Of a DNA stretch of 64,000 nt, positions 56,862-64,000 are shown piece after piece (within the stretch, counting starts at the first letter, position 1; each line of letters opens with the position of its first letter). The translations under genes and the position numbers were made by a program. The stretch covers positions 36,463 to 100,462 of the forward strand of contig NZ_SPMZ01000002.1 of the NCBI RefSeq assembly GCF_012939995.1. The letters run 5' to 3'. The notes under the pieces were generated by a model. That model had not been told where the DNA came from. It did no database searches and saw nothing but the letters and a program-made list of their open reading frames with translations. The stretch comes from Candidatus Competibacter phosphatis (GTDB lineage Bacteria > Pseudomonadota > Gammaproteobacteria > Competibacterales > Competibacteraceae).

Positions 56862-57513
56862 TTATCGCTGATTCTTTATTGTTGTTGGGACACCGGTTTC
56901 ATCAGAAAGACGTTTGACTATTTTCTCAATCTTTTCCAGTAGCTCATCCAGCTTTTTCATTGATATTGACTGTACAGTTGATAAGGCCGGCTTCAACCAT
57001 ACCCTTGTGTGTGAATCTTGTAATCCATATCGGGATCGAAATTCTATAAATGTAGCAAGGCGAAAATGATTATTTTTTTTCTGTCATAACCAGTTCTGCC
57101 AACGTAACTCTATCGTACCGATGAAAGCCAATTCCTTGAAATAAACTATCTACTCTATTTAGGCGGAGGTAAGTACCGAGTCCATTAAAATGTTCATCAA
57201 GCTGTGGCATCACATCAGACATGATCAAGAGTCGTTCTGACGCGAGTGATCTGCCTAACGAATAAAGCATTGTTAAGTCGGAATACTCTTCATCTACAAC
57301 GGCACGGCCGCCTCTATTGGCGAAATTATCAAATCTATACCAAAGAGACTCTAGAGAATCTTGACATTGATACAAATATGAATATGAAATCGACCTTCTT
57401 TTCTGCTGGCTTCCCGAGCGTTGTTGTAATGCATGGGAAACTGATGCGGCTCCTATTGATCCAACAACGGCACCAATCAATGCGGAAAGTAATGTTGTGA
57501 GATCCATTGCCAT
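56862..57513 (-). CDS. Hypothetical membrane-anchored protein, one frame break
   Basis: About 216 residues after repair. Start at 57513 (MAMDLTTLLSALIGAVVGSI) is a single TM anchor; the soluble part has LYQCQDSLESLWYRFDNFAN, YSLGRSLASERLLIMSDVMP and FQGIGFHRYDRVTLAELVMT. As written it stops at 57070. An eight-T run on plus (57073-57080) carries one extra base; with seven it continues EKNNHFRLATFIEFRSRYGL and a C-terminal coiled coil MKKLDELLEKIEKIVKRL to 56862. Family unknown. First gene of the cassette-like block. Confidence 0.65.
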
Positions 57514-57591
57514 GGAGTATCTCTTGTATTTCCGATGAAACTGAGTTTTCTGGATAATAAGGCGGCGGATAAGCCGTAAGGACGGAAAAAC

Positions 57592-57697
57592 CGAAGGCTT
57601 TGGCGACCGATGCCGGCTTGATCCGCGTGGTTGTGCGGCGCGAGGAGCCAAGCAGCCTGCGGATTGCTATCCGCCGCCCCGTAGTGCGGGCGCGAAG
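57592..57697. repeat. Dispersed repeat, composite copy
   Basis: The first part (57592-57661) matches 56769-56839 at roughly 80-85% by eye. The second part (57658-57697, GCGGATTGCTATCCGC with GTAGTGCGGGCGCGAAG) matches 56157-56199. The two other copies are thus halves of this one, flanking the cupin and membrane-protein genes. Confidence 0.6.
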
Positions 57698-57844
57698 TGT
57701 TTGGACTTCTGTCACAAGTATAGCTTCGTGCTGGTGCACAAACAGAACTCGCCCACTTTTCAGAAAAATTGCGGACCAAACACCAGTCGGAACCCCTGTG
57801 CTAACCGGCCATGAGTATCCGAAAATCCGGCGGAGCACACCCCC

Positions 57845-58747
57845 TCAATCGCGTCCTCGCGAACGTTCCGCTTCGTTCCAATACACCGCCATTTCCTCGC
57901 GGACTTTCTCGAAGGTGGCGATGGTATCCAGCGTGTCCTGCCCGCCCTGGGCCACCACGAACGCCAGGAGCGTTTCCAACAGCGCCATGATGGCCACCGC
58001 CGACGCGAAATACTGCGGGCTTTGCGTCGGCACGACGAACACATGGTCAGCGAGATACACCAAGGGAGCCGCCACGCTGTCGGTGATCGCGATCAACCTA
58101 GCCCCACGCGCTTTGGCGTATTCGCAGGCTTGTAGCGTGTCCTTGGCATAGGGCGAATAGCTCAACGCCAGCACGGCATCCCGATCCCCCACCAATGTCA
58201 GGTCATCGAACGGCGCGCTGACATGCCGGGGCACCAAATTCAGGTTCGGCATCGCCATCCGCCCCACGTAGAAAAAGTAATGGGCCAAGGAATACGAGCT
58301 GCGCGAACCCAACACATAGGCTTGCCGGGCTTGCGCGAGTTCAAGAGCCGCTTGCTCCAGTTTGCGTGGATCGTTCTCCGAAAACGTCCGTTGCAAGTTG
58401 GACACGCTGGCGGAAGCCATCTGCGCGTACAGCGGCGCGAATCCTTCACCCTGCCCCAATTGTTGCAGCCAGCGCGCCTGACTACTGATGGTGTGCGGAC
58501 CCTGCTTCAGCGCTTCCCGAAACGGCTGGCGCAGATGATCGTAGGTTGGGTAACCGAGCCATTGCCCAAGGCGCACCAAGGTGTTGGGGCTAACCCGCGC
58601 TTGCGCCGCCGCGTCGCGGATTGGCAGCAATCCAATCTCGTTCGGATGATCCAGGATGAACTTCGCCGCCCGCCGCAACGCCGGTCGCAGTTCGGGCAGT
58701 TCCCGTTGCAACCGGGCGATGATGTCCCGGCGCTCGGCGTCGGTCAT
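57845..58747 (-). CDS. MurR/RpiR family transcriptional regulator
   Basis: A 300-residue regulator. N-terminal RpiR-type HTH (ELRPALRRAAKFILDHPNEI, PIRDAAAQARVSPNTLVRLG) and C-terminal SIS sugar-phosphate-like sensor domain (AYVLGSRSSYSLAHYFFYVG, AVLALSYSPYAKDTLQACEY, LIAITDSVAAPLVYLADHVF). It overlaps the upstream enoyl-CoA hydratase gene by 4 nt, so it is the last gene of that operon and probably its regulator. The effector may be an acyl or sugar compound. Confidence 0.9.
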   Translation of the reverse strand: MTDAERRDIIARLQRELPELRPALRRAAKFILDHPNEIGLLPIRDAAAQARVSPNTLVRLGQWLGYPTYDHLRQPFREALKQGPHTISSQARWLQQLGQGEGFAPLYAQMASASVSNLQRTFSENDPRKLEQAALELAQARQAYVLGSRSSYSLAHYFFYVGRMAMPNLNLVPRHVSAPFDDLTLVGDRDAVLALSYSPYAKDTLQACEYAKARGARLIAITDSVAAPLVYLADHVFVVPTQSPQYFASAVAIMALLETLLAFVVAQGGQDTLDTIATFEKVREEMAVYWNEAERSRGRD

Positions 58748-59559
58748 GATGACTTCCCGCCGCCGTGCTGGCGTGCCAGAAAAGCGTTGACCGCGACCAG
58801 GTGCTCCTCACTGTTATGGCACATCCCCTGGAAACAGGCGCAACGGTCGAGAAAGTCCGGCAGATTCTCGCGCTGGGCGATTTTCAGCAAGCGTTTGGTC
58901 AAGCGCAGCGCTTTCGGCGGCTGTCCGGCGATGCGTCGCGCCAGGGCATGGGTCCGTTCCAGCAACTCCGCCTCGGGCGCCACCTCCAGCAACAGCCCCA
59001 GCGCCAGCGCCTCATCGGCCTTCACCAAGCGCCCGGTCAAGGTCAGTTCGGCGGCGCGCTGATAACCCACCAACCGTTGCAGGAACCAGGCCCCGCCATC
59101 ACCGGGAATGATGCCCAGATTAAGGAAAGTCTCGCCGAACACCGTGCGCGGCGAACCGATGCGCAGATCGCACATACAGGCCAGATCGAAGCCGGCGCCG
59201 ATGGCCGGACCGTTGACTGCGGCGATGAAGGGAATCTCGGCCTTGTGCAGCGCCAGCGGAATGCGCTGAATCCCGCGCCGGTAACGCTCCTCGACTTCGG
59301 CCACGTCACCGGCGAAATCGCCACCTCGGTTGGCCATGTCCTTGACGTTGCCGCCCGCCGAAAAGGCCGATCCGGCCCCGGTCAGCACCAGCACCGAAAC
59401 CGCCGGGTCGGCATTGGCCCATTCCACCGTGCACACGATGTCGTCGATCAAATGGGTTCCGGTCAGGGCGTTGCGTACATCGTCACGCCGCATCGTCAAG
59501 GTGGCGACTCGGTCGTCGAGCGCCAGATCCGCATCTTGCAGGGTAGGCAGAGTAGTCAT
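58744..59559 (-). CDS. Enoyl-CoA hydratase/isomerase family protein
   Basis: A 271-residue crotonase-fold enzyme. Oxyanion-hole motifs AFSAGGNVKDM and AVNGPAIGAGFDLACMCDLR are present; the FGETFLNLGIIPGDGGAWFL segment carries the region of one catalytic acid. It lies between the ADP-forming acyl-CoA synthetase (14 nt) and the RpiR regulator. It acts on a CoA thioester, presumably in degradation of a carboxylic acid; the exact substrate is not predictable. Confidence 0.87.
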   Translation of the reverse strand: MTTLPTLQDADLALDDRVATLTMRRDDVRNALTGTHLIDDIVCTVEWANADPAVSVLVLTGAGSAFSAGGNVKDMANRGGDFAGDVAEVEERYRRGIQRIPLALHKAEIPFIAAVNGPAIGAGFDLACMCDLRIGSPRTVFGETFLNLGIIPGDGGAWFLQRLVGYQRAAELTLTGRLVKADEALALGLLLEVAPEAELLERTHALARRIAGQPPKALRLTKRLLKIAQRENLPDFLDRCACFQGMCHNSEEHLVAVNAFLARQHGGGKSS

Positions 59560-59573
59560 GCTCGTTGTCTCCT

Positions 59574-61712
59574 TCAGCCGATCCGATCGAGAATCATACG
59601 GGCATCGACCACGGCGTAGCCATCGGGATAGGCCACCAGCGGATTGAGATCGATCTCCGCGATTTCGGGATGCGCCTCGACGATGCTTGCCACCTTGAGG
59701 ATCAATGCCACCAGCGCTGCCTTGTCAACACCCGCCGCGCCGCGCGCACCTTCCAGAATCTTGCGGGCCTTGATCTGATTCACCATGGATTCCGCGTCCT
59801 GGCGGCTCAGCGGGATCGAACGGAAGGCGATATCCTCCAGGATTTCCACGAAGATCCCGCCCAGACCGAACATCATGACCGGGCCGAAGATCGGGTCGCG
59901 GCTGACGCCGATGATGACCTCCACGCCCTTGGCAACCATCGGCGTCAGCAGAACGCCAGCGATGTCCGCGTCGGCCTGGTAGGCGCGGCACGAGGCCATG
60001 ATGCCCGCATAAGCGGCACGCAGCGCGTCGCGTCCTTGCAGGTTCAGCTTGACGCCGCCCGCATCCGACTTGTGCAGGATGTCCTCGGACACCACCTTCA
60101 TGGCTACCGGCCGGTCGAGCCACGAGGCGTCCAGCGTGTCCAGATCGGCGGCACTGGCAATCCAGCATTGCGCTGGCACGTCGATGCCATAAGCAGCCAA
60201 CAGGTTCTTGGCTTCGGGTTCGAGCAGATCCCGGTCTGCTTGGCGCGCGGCCGCGATCATCCGTTGCATCGCCGCGTTCGGCGGCACGGGTTCCACATGA
60301 ACGGCGCTGGCGTCACGCTGGGCAAACTCGCCTCGCTCGCTCAATGCGGCCAGTACTTCCACCGCGTGCTCGATCGAGTCGTACACCGGTACGCCAGACC
60401 CGCGCAATACCTCCAGCGGTTCGGGTTTCAGTGGCGCGTACAAGCTGTAAACGACCAGCGGCTTGTCGCTTTGCTGCTTGATCGCGGCGATTTCTTGGGC
60501 CGCGACCCGTTCATCGCCGGCCAACTCCTGGGCGAAACGAATGCCGTAGCCGCCGAACATGCCAACCAGAAAAACCTGATCGACGTTGCGGTCCTGACAG
60601 AGTATTTCGGCGCAAGTCGCCAGCAACCGGGGATTGGCGTCGGTGCTACCAGCCACATCGATCGGATTGGCCAGGGACGCCTGAGGAAACAGCACGGCGC
60701 GCAATCGCTCCCGAGTGACGTCTTCCAATTCGGCCAACCGCAAGCCCGCTTCCGAAAGACGATCGGAGGCGATGGTGGCCTGTCCGCCGCCGTCGGCCAA
60801 GACCGCCACGCGCCGGCCAGCGGCCTGTTGCAACAGCCCCAAGCCTTCGGCGACCGGCAAGATCTCGTCGGACTTACCGACCACATTGACGCCGGCTTGC
60901 CGCAGCACATCGACGGTCATGGCGTAGCTGCCCGCCAGCGCCCCGGTGTGCGAACTGGCCGCTTTCTGGCCAGCCGCCGTGCTGCCCGACTTGTAGACCA
61001 CGACCGGCTTTTTCCGGGCGGTTTCCCGAGCGACCCGCAAAAACTCGCGGCCATTCTTGAAACCTTCGACATACAAGGTCGCAACCTGGGTGTTCGCCTC
61101 TTCGCCCAGATAGCGCAGGTAGTCGGCGAAGCCGATGTCGGTCTGGTTGCCCGGTCCGACATAGGTGCTGAAACCGATGTGGCCGTTGTGCTGGGCCTCC
61201 AACGCCAAAGCCAGCAACATGTTGCCCGACTGCGAAACGATGCCTACGTTGCCGGGCTTGACCGCGTCCAGCGCCAACAGGTTGACCTTCTTGTGCAGAT
61301 TGAACAAGCCGGAGGTATTGGGGCCGATGATGCGTACCCCGCCGCGCCGCGCCGCTTCCAGGGTTTCCCGTTCCAGTCGGGCGCCGGTCTCACCGGCTTC
61401 GCCGAAACCGCTGGCCAAGATCACCGCGCCCTTGACGCCATTTCGGCCACTCAGTTTGAGAATGCCGGGTAATGTCTTCGCCGGCGTGCAGATCAGCGCC
61501 AGGTCCACCGGCTCCGGCACCTGTTCGATGGAGGGATAGGCTTTGAGACCCATAATCTCCTCCAGCTTGGGATGGATCGGATAGACCTTGCCGGCATAAC
61601 CGTCACCGAGAAGACCGACCAGTGCCTTGTAGCCACGTTTGGTCGGGTCCAGGGAAGCGCCGATGATGGCAATCGAGTCGGGCGCCAGGAATTGATGCAG
61701 CGGACTGTTCAT
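59574..61712 (-). CDS. ADP-forming acyl-CoA synthetase (acetate-CoA ligase family)
   Basis: A 712-residue fused protein. CoA-binding domain (FLAPDSIAIIGASLDPTKRG; VYPIHPKLEEIMGLKAYPSI), succinyl-CoA-synthetase-like flavodoxin domains (GIVSQSGNMLLALALEAQHN; SSHTGALAGSYA with the phospho-His candidate) and a C-terminal ATP-grasp domain (AMKVVSEDILHKSDAGGVKL; MFGLGGIFVEILEDIAFRSI; EIDLNPLVAYPDGYAVVDAR). It makes acyl-CoA with ADP release. Start at 61712 (MNSPLHQFL). It sits between two enoyl-CoA hydratases, indicating an acid activation and beta-oxidation-type pathway. Confidence 0.9.
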   Translation of the reverse strand: MNSPLHQFLAPDSIAIIGASLDPTKRGYKALVGLLGDGYAGKVYPIHPKLEEIMGLKAYPSIEQVPEPVDLALICTPAKTLPGILKLSGRNGVKGAVILASGFGEAGETGARLERETLEAARRGGVRIIGPNTSGLFNLHKKVNLLALDAVKPGNVGIVSQSGNMLLALALEAQHNGHIGFSTYVGPGNQTDIGFADYLRYLGEEANTQVATLYVEGFKNGREFLRVARETARKKPVVVYKSGSTAAGQKAASSHTGALAGSYAMTVDVLRQAGVNVVGKSDEILPVAEGLGLLQQAAGRRVAVLADGGGQATIASDRLSEAGLRLAELEDVTRERLRAVLFPQASLANPIDVAGSTDANPRLLATCAEILCQDRNVDQVFLVGMFGGYGIRFAQELAGDERVAAQEIAAIKQQSDKPLVVYSLYAPLKPEPLEVLRGSGVPVYDSIEHAVEVLAALSERGEFAQRDASAVHVEPVPPNAAMQRMIAAARQADRDLLEPEAKNLLAAYGIDVPAQCWIASAADLDTLDASWLDRPVAMKVVSEDILHKSDAGGVKLNLQGRDALRAAYAGIMASCRAYQADADIAGVLLTPMVAKGVEVIIGVSRDPIFGPVMMFGLGGIFVEILEDIAFRSIPLSRQDAESMVNQIKARKILEGARGAAGVDKAALVALILKVASIVEAHPEIAEIDLNPLVAYPDGYAVVDARMILDRIG

Positions 61713-61714
61713 GC

Positions 61715-62509
61715 TCAATACCCCTTGAACCGTGGCGCGCGTTTTTCGGCGAAGGCATTCACCCCTTCCCGCCAATCTTCGGTCACCGTGCAACTGAACA
61801 CGCCATCGAGTTCCAATTGCAATTGGGTGGCGAAATCATGACCGGTGGCTTGATTGAGCAGATTTTTCGCCACGGTCATCGACACGGGCGCCTTGCCCGC
61901 GAGTTCCAGAGCGAATTGCCGGGCGCGCTCCAGCAGTTCCGCATCGGGATGAACCTGAGTGGCTAAACCGATGCGTTGCGCTTCAGCTCCATCGATGCGG
62001 GTACCCAAAAAGAGCAACTCGCGGGCCTTGTTGAGACCGACCAGGCGCGGCAGGATCTGGGTGACACCCCCTCCCACGCTGGTGCCGATGCTGACTTCGG
62101 GAAAGCCGATTTGCGCGCTCTCGGCCATCAGCACGAAATCGCAGGATACGGCCATTTCCGCCCCCGCACCCAGCGCATAGCCGTTGACGGCCGCCACCAC
62201 TGGCTTGCTTAGCCGGAAGATCTTCTCGCATACGTCGTTGCCGAGTTGTAGATACTGACGCCGCTGATGGGCGGTGCGTTGCCCTGCCCCGTGCTCCTTC
62301 AAATCGGCGCCGACGCAGAATGCTCGGCCCGCACCGGTGAGGATGACGGCCCGGATCGCTGAATCGCGTTCGGCCAACGATAGTGCCATTAGCAACTCGG
62401 TGTAGAACTGCTCGACGACCGCGTTGAGGCGGTGTGGGCGGTTGAAGTGAATTTCAGCAACTTGCTGTTTTACAGCATAAATCAGGGATTCAAAGTTTAG
62501 TGTATTCAT
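61715..62509 (-). CDS. Enoyl-CoA hydratase
   Basis: A 264-residue crotonase. Motifs AFCVGADLKEHGAG, AVNGYALGAGAEMAVSCDFV and IGFPEVSIGTSVGGGVTQIL cover the oxyanion hole and a catalytic Glu. The start at 62509 (MNTLNFESL) is preferred over 62524. It is the first gene of the operon, 2 nt before the acyl-CoA synthetase. The sequence upstream (62510-62640) is AT-rich and likely holds the operon promoter. Confidence 0.88.
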   Translation of the reverse strand: MNTLNFESLIYAVKQQVAEIHFNRPHRLNAVVEQFYTELLMALSLAERDSAIRAVILTGAGRAFCVGADLKEHGAGQRTAHQRRQYLQLGNDVCEKIFRLSKPVVAAVNGYALGAGAEMAVSCDFVLMAESAQIGFPEVSIGTSVGGGVTQILPRLVGLNKARELLFLGTRIDGAEAQRIGLATQVHPDAELLERARQFALELAGKAPVSMTVAKNLLNQATGHDFATQLQLELDGVFSCTVTEDWREGVNAFAEKRAPRFKGY

Positions 62510-62719
62510 CGCGAGACCATGCAAAATTACTTATGTGTCATAAAAAAATAAATAAAATACATTTGTGCTTTAAAAGCATACACCAATGAGCTTTCTTGTA
62601 AATGTTTTTGTTCTTAATTTTTTAAGATATCACAAATGTTTTTTATCGAGGGTCGCGCTGCCCTAACCCGCCCTACGCGCTGCCGTACCGTGGTAACCCA
62701 CCGTACCGTGGTCCAGATG

Positions 62720-63067
62720 TCAGGGATCGGGAAAAGTGGTTTGCAGTATCCTGACGACCTGTTCCCGCAGTTGTGGGGTGTCCGACGAGGCCGTCTGCCA
62801 TACGATCTGCCAATCAACCGAGAAGTACGCATGGACCGCGATATTGCGAAAGCCGACGATGTCGCTCCATGGCGTCTCGGGAAAACGAGCGCGCAAGGGC
62901 ATCGAAACGCGGGCCGCCGCCTCACCGATGATCGTCAACTTGTGAAGCACGGCGCTGCGCACGAGATCGTTGTTCAGGAAACCCTCGGTATCGACATCGG
63001 AGATAAAGGCGGTAATCGCATCCGTTGCTTCGATAATATCCACCAGGTACAGCCGGTCACTCCGCAT
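62720..63067 (-). CDS. hepT: HepT-like HEPN toxin (DUF86), second copy
   Basis: A 115-residue DUF86 protein (MRSDRLYLVDIIEATDAITA) with the catalytic R-X4-H-X-Y as RNIAVHAY near residue 79. Predicted RNase toxin paired with the upstream nucleotidyltransferase, overlapping it by 11 nt. It belongs to the short DUF86 subtype, different in sequence from the pair at 32 kb. Confidence 0.88.
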   Translation of the reverse strand: MRSDRLYLVDIIEATDAITAFISDVDTEGFLNNDLVRSAVLHKLTIIGEAAARVSMPLRARFPETPWSDIVGFRNIAVHAYFSVDWQIVWQTASSDTPQLREQVVRILQTTFPDP

Positions 63068-63359
63068 ACAGAACCTCGCTGTTCCGGAGTATTGGCTCAC
63101 GGAGCAGAGGCTTAAGTCCTTTCTGTGGCACCAAATCTACTTTGCGGTGGAACAAATCGGAGAGTTCGCGTTGCATTCGAGACAGCGCCAAGCAACCGAT
63201 CCGCGCGTCCGAACGAAACTCGACGAGAAGATCCACATCGCTACCAGGGCCGAAATCATCCCGCAACGCCGATCCGAACAGGGTCAGCCGCTGGATGCCG
63301 TTGCGTCGGCAATACGCCGGAATCAAGTTGGATGGAATCGCCAAGTGTTTATTGATCAT
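63057..63359 (-). CDS. mntA: MntA-like nucleotidyltransferase antitoxin, second copy
   Basis: A 100-residue minimal nucleotidyltransferase with GSX10DXD as FGSALRDDFGPGSDVDLLVE. Antitoxin of the adjacent HepT. The C-terminal segment (LSDLFHRKVDLVPQKGLKPL) is standard. Its start is 82 nt downstream of a GGGTTA-type repeat. Confidence 0.88.
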   Translation of the reverse strand: MINKHLAIPSNLIPAYCRRNGIQRLTLFGSALRDDFGPGSDVDLLVEFRSDARIGCLALSRMQRELSDLFHRKVDLVPQKGLKPLLREPILRNSEVLYAE

Positions 63360-63429
63360 GAAAATTCCTCTGATTTTGAGGAACCGCGCTTCCCTAAAAT
63401 AGCTTATGACTTGGAGAGTTTATCTCTTT

Positions 63430-63545
63430 ATCCAAACCGTAGGGCGGGTTAGGGCATCAGTCCGTAACCCGCCTTGAGGGAGATCAACGAACCAGCGGGT
63501 TACGTTACGCTAACCCGCGCTACGCGCTTGCTGCGCGCACCCGTC
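63430..63545. repeat. GGGTTA/TAACCC palindromic repeat cluster
   Basis: GCGGGTTAGGGCATCAGTCC with GTAACCCGCC forms an inverted repeat and is followed by GCGGGTTACG ... CTAACCCGCGCTACGCG. Related units occur at 62655-62705 (CTAACCCGCCCTACGCG, GTAACCCACCGTACCG) and 63856-63878 (ATAACCCGCCGTACCGCG). They flank the toxin-antitoxin and RHH genes and look like a REP-type family. Confidence 0.6.
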
Positions 63546-63556
63546 CACTGCCTGAC

Positions 63557-63841
63557 CTACCCGGCTGACAAGTCGGCCAGCGCTTTGGTGAGCGTTTCTT
63601 CGGACACCCCTTGCACCTTCAAGTGTTCCAACAGGCGGGCGATGGGAGCGTCCTCCAGGCGAGCGAGATCGGCGCGCAGCCCTTGGCCGATATAGGCGCG
63701 CATCAGGGGTTGATAGCCCGCGTAGCCCAGCAGGGGCGCAACGCGCTTGAGGTCGTCGATCACGTCTTCCGGCATGCGCAGGGTAACGGTCGTCATCGGC
63801 CGGTCTTGGCGCAGCCGTTGTTTGAGATCAGTCATTTTCAT
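63557..63841 (-). CDS. Ribbon-helix-helix DNA-binding protein (putative antitoxin)
   Basis: A 94-residue protein: MTTVTLRMPEDVIDDLKRVA is an N-terminal ribbon-helix-helix as in CopG-like antitoxins, followed by YQPLMRAYIGQGLRADLARL. The partner toxin, if any, is not seen immediately downstream. The ATG at 63841 (MKMTDLKQRL) is preferred over 63919. Confidence 0.75.
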   Translation of the reverse strand: MKMTDLKQRLRQDRPMTTVTLRMPEDVIDDLKRVAPLLGYAGYQPLMRAYIGQGLRADLARLEDAPIARLLEHLKVQGVSEETLTKALADLSAG

Positions 63842-63872
63842 AGAGCCGACGCTGATAACCCGCCGTACCGCG

Positions 63873-64000
63873 CTATGCCGGTTCCACCTCCGGCTTGGCG
63901 GGTGGTGATGCGGGCTCAAAGTGCAAAACCATCAATTGATCGGGGTGCAAGCCAACGGATTCGTAGGTATGTCCTTGGCGGTCGGAGAATTCGACCTCGA
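63873..64000 (-). CDS. Small protein, partial, runs off the right edge (DUF4926-like)
   Basis: C-terminal 41 codons of an ORF: EVEFSDRQGHTYESVGLHPD, QLMVLHFEPA, then a Pro-rich tail and a stop at 63873. The pattern resembles small DUF4926-type proteins found next to toxin-antitoxin genes. Its start lies beyond the window. Confidence 0.45.
   Translation of the reverse strand, partial: EVEFSDRQGHTYESVGLHPDQLMVLHFEPASPPAKPEVEPA

Noticed and set aside
59565-61472. A 635-codon plus-strand ORF
   Set aside because: Antisense to the acyl-CoA synthetase gene, with no family similarity; it arises from high GC and codon bias on the opposite strand.
62655-63545. CRISPR array from the GGGTTA/TAACCC repeats
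   Set aside because: Units differ in length, orientation and spacing; there are no uniform spacers and no cas genes.
1-64000. tRNA or rRNA genes, insertion sequences, phage genes
   Set aside because: I looked for cloverleaf-like or rRNA-like stretches and for transposase, integrase or phage proteins and saw none that I can support.

Overview
The window looks like a chromosomal segment of a GC-rich diazotrophic gammaproteobacterium. The evidence is an Azotobacter/Pseudomonas stutzeri-like nifLA locus divergent from a full rnfABCDGEH operon, a high-potential iron-sulfur protein, an RpoN-type pilA promoter and a Fha/PppA-type type VI secretion system (T6SS). Competibacteraceae is a plausible family, but that is inference from gene content; no rRNA or other taxonomic marker is present.

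Layout. (1) 1-17.7 kb: a T6SS locus in two divergent arms. The minus arm is tssA-tssB-tssC-hcp-tagJ-tssE-tssF-tssG (tssG runs off the left edge). The plus arm is tagH(fha)-tssK-tssL-tssM-tagF-pppA. clpV/tssH, vgrG, tssJ and a PpkA kinase are not in view. (2) 17.8-21.3 kb: a siroheme sulfite/nitrite reductase with a DUF934 partner, then a divergent CaiB-type CoA-transferase. (3) 21.4-31.8 kb: a type IV pilin gene with a sigma54 promoter and a terminator, followed by a GC-poor glycosylation island: a GT-C/TPR membrane protein, a GT4, a flippase, a methyltransferase, a GT9 and three GT2 enzymes. (4) 31.9-34 kb: a HepT/MntA toxin-antitoxin pair, DUF29 and Uma2. (5) 34-42 kb: AEC transporter, argE, a GNAT-C39 fusion with a RimK-like ATP-grasp protein, HiPIP and a penicillin-acylase-like hydrolase. 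(6) 42-51 kb: rnfABCDGEH divergent from nifLA, with a NifA site and sigma54 promoters between them. (7) 50.8-53.6 kb: gabT-gabD. (8) 53.7-57.7 kb: small accessory genes, all on the minus strand, with attC-like elements between several of them, resembling an integron cassette block without a visible integrase. (9) 57.8-62.5 kb: an RpiR-type regulator, two enoyl-CoA hydratases and an ADP-forming acyl-CoA synthetase. (10) 62.7-64 kb: a second HepT/MntA pair, an RHH protein and a truncated small ORF at the right edge.

A property of the whole window is the number of single-base frame breaks. I find about 22. Most are one extra base in a homopolymer of five or more. Undoing each one restores a family-typical protein, so I annotate these as CDS spanning the break rather than as pseudogenes; sequencing or assembly error is the simplest cause. 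Repairing them also reveals coding sequence that simple ORF calling misses: the C-terminus of a DPM-like glycosyltransferase, the second half of a 216-residue membrane protein and a small Cys-containing protein of about 92 residues.

How the genes work together. The T6SS genes encode sheath, tube, baseplate, membrane complex and phospho-switch parts of one contractile injection machine. The pilA island has the parts for building, flipping and attaching a glycan, with the pilin as the obvious but unproven target. Rnf is placed to supply low-potential electrons to nitrogenase under NifA control. gabTD converts GABA to succinate.
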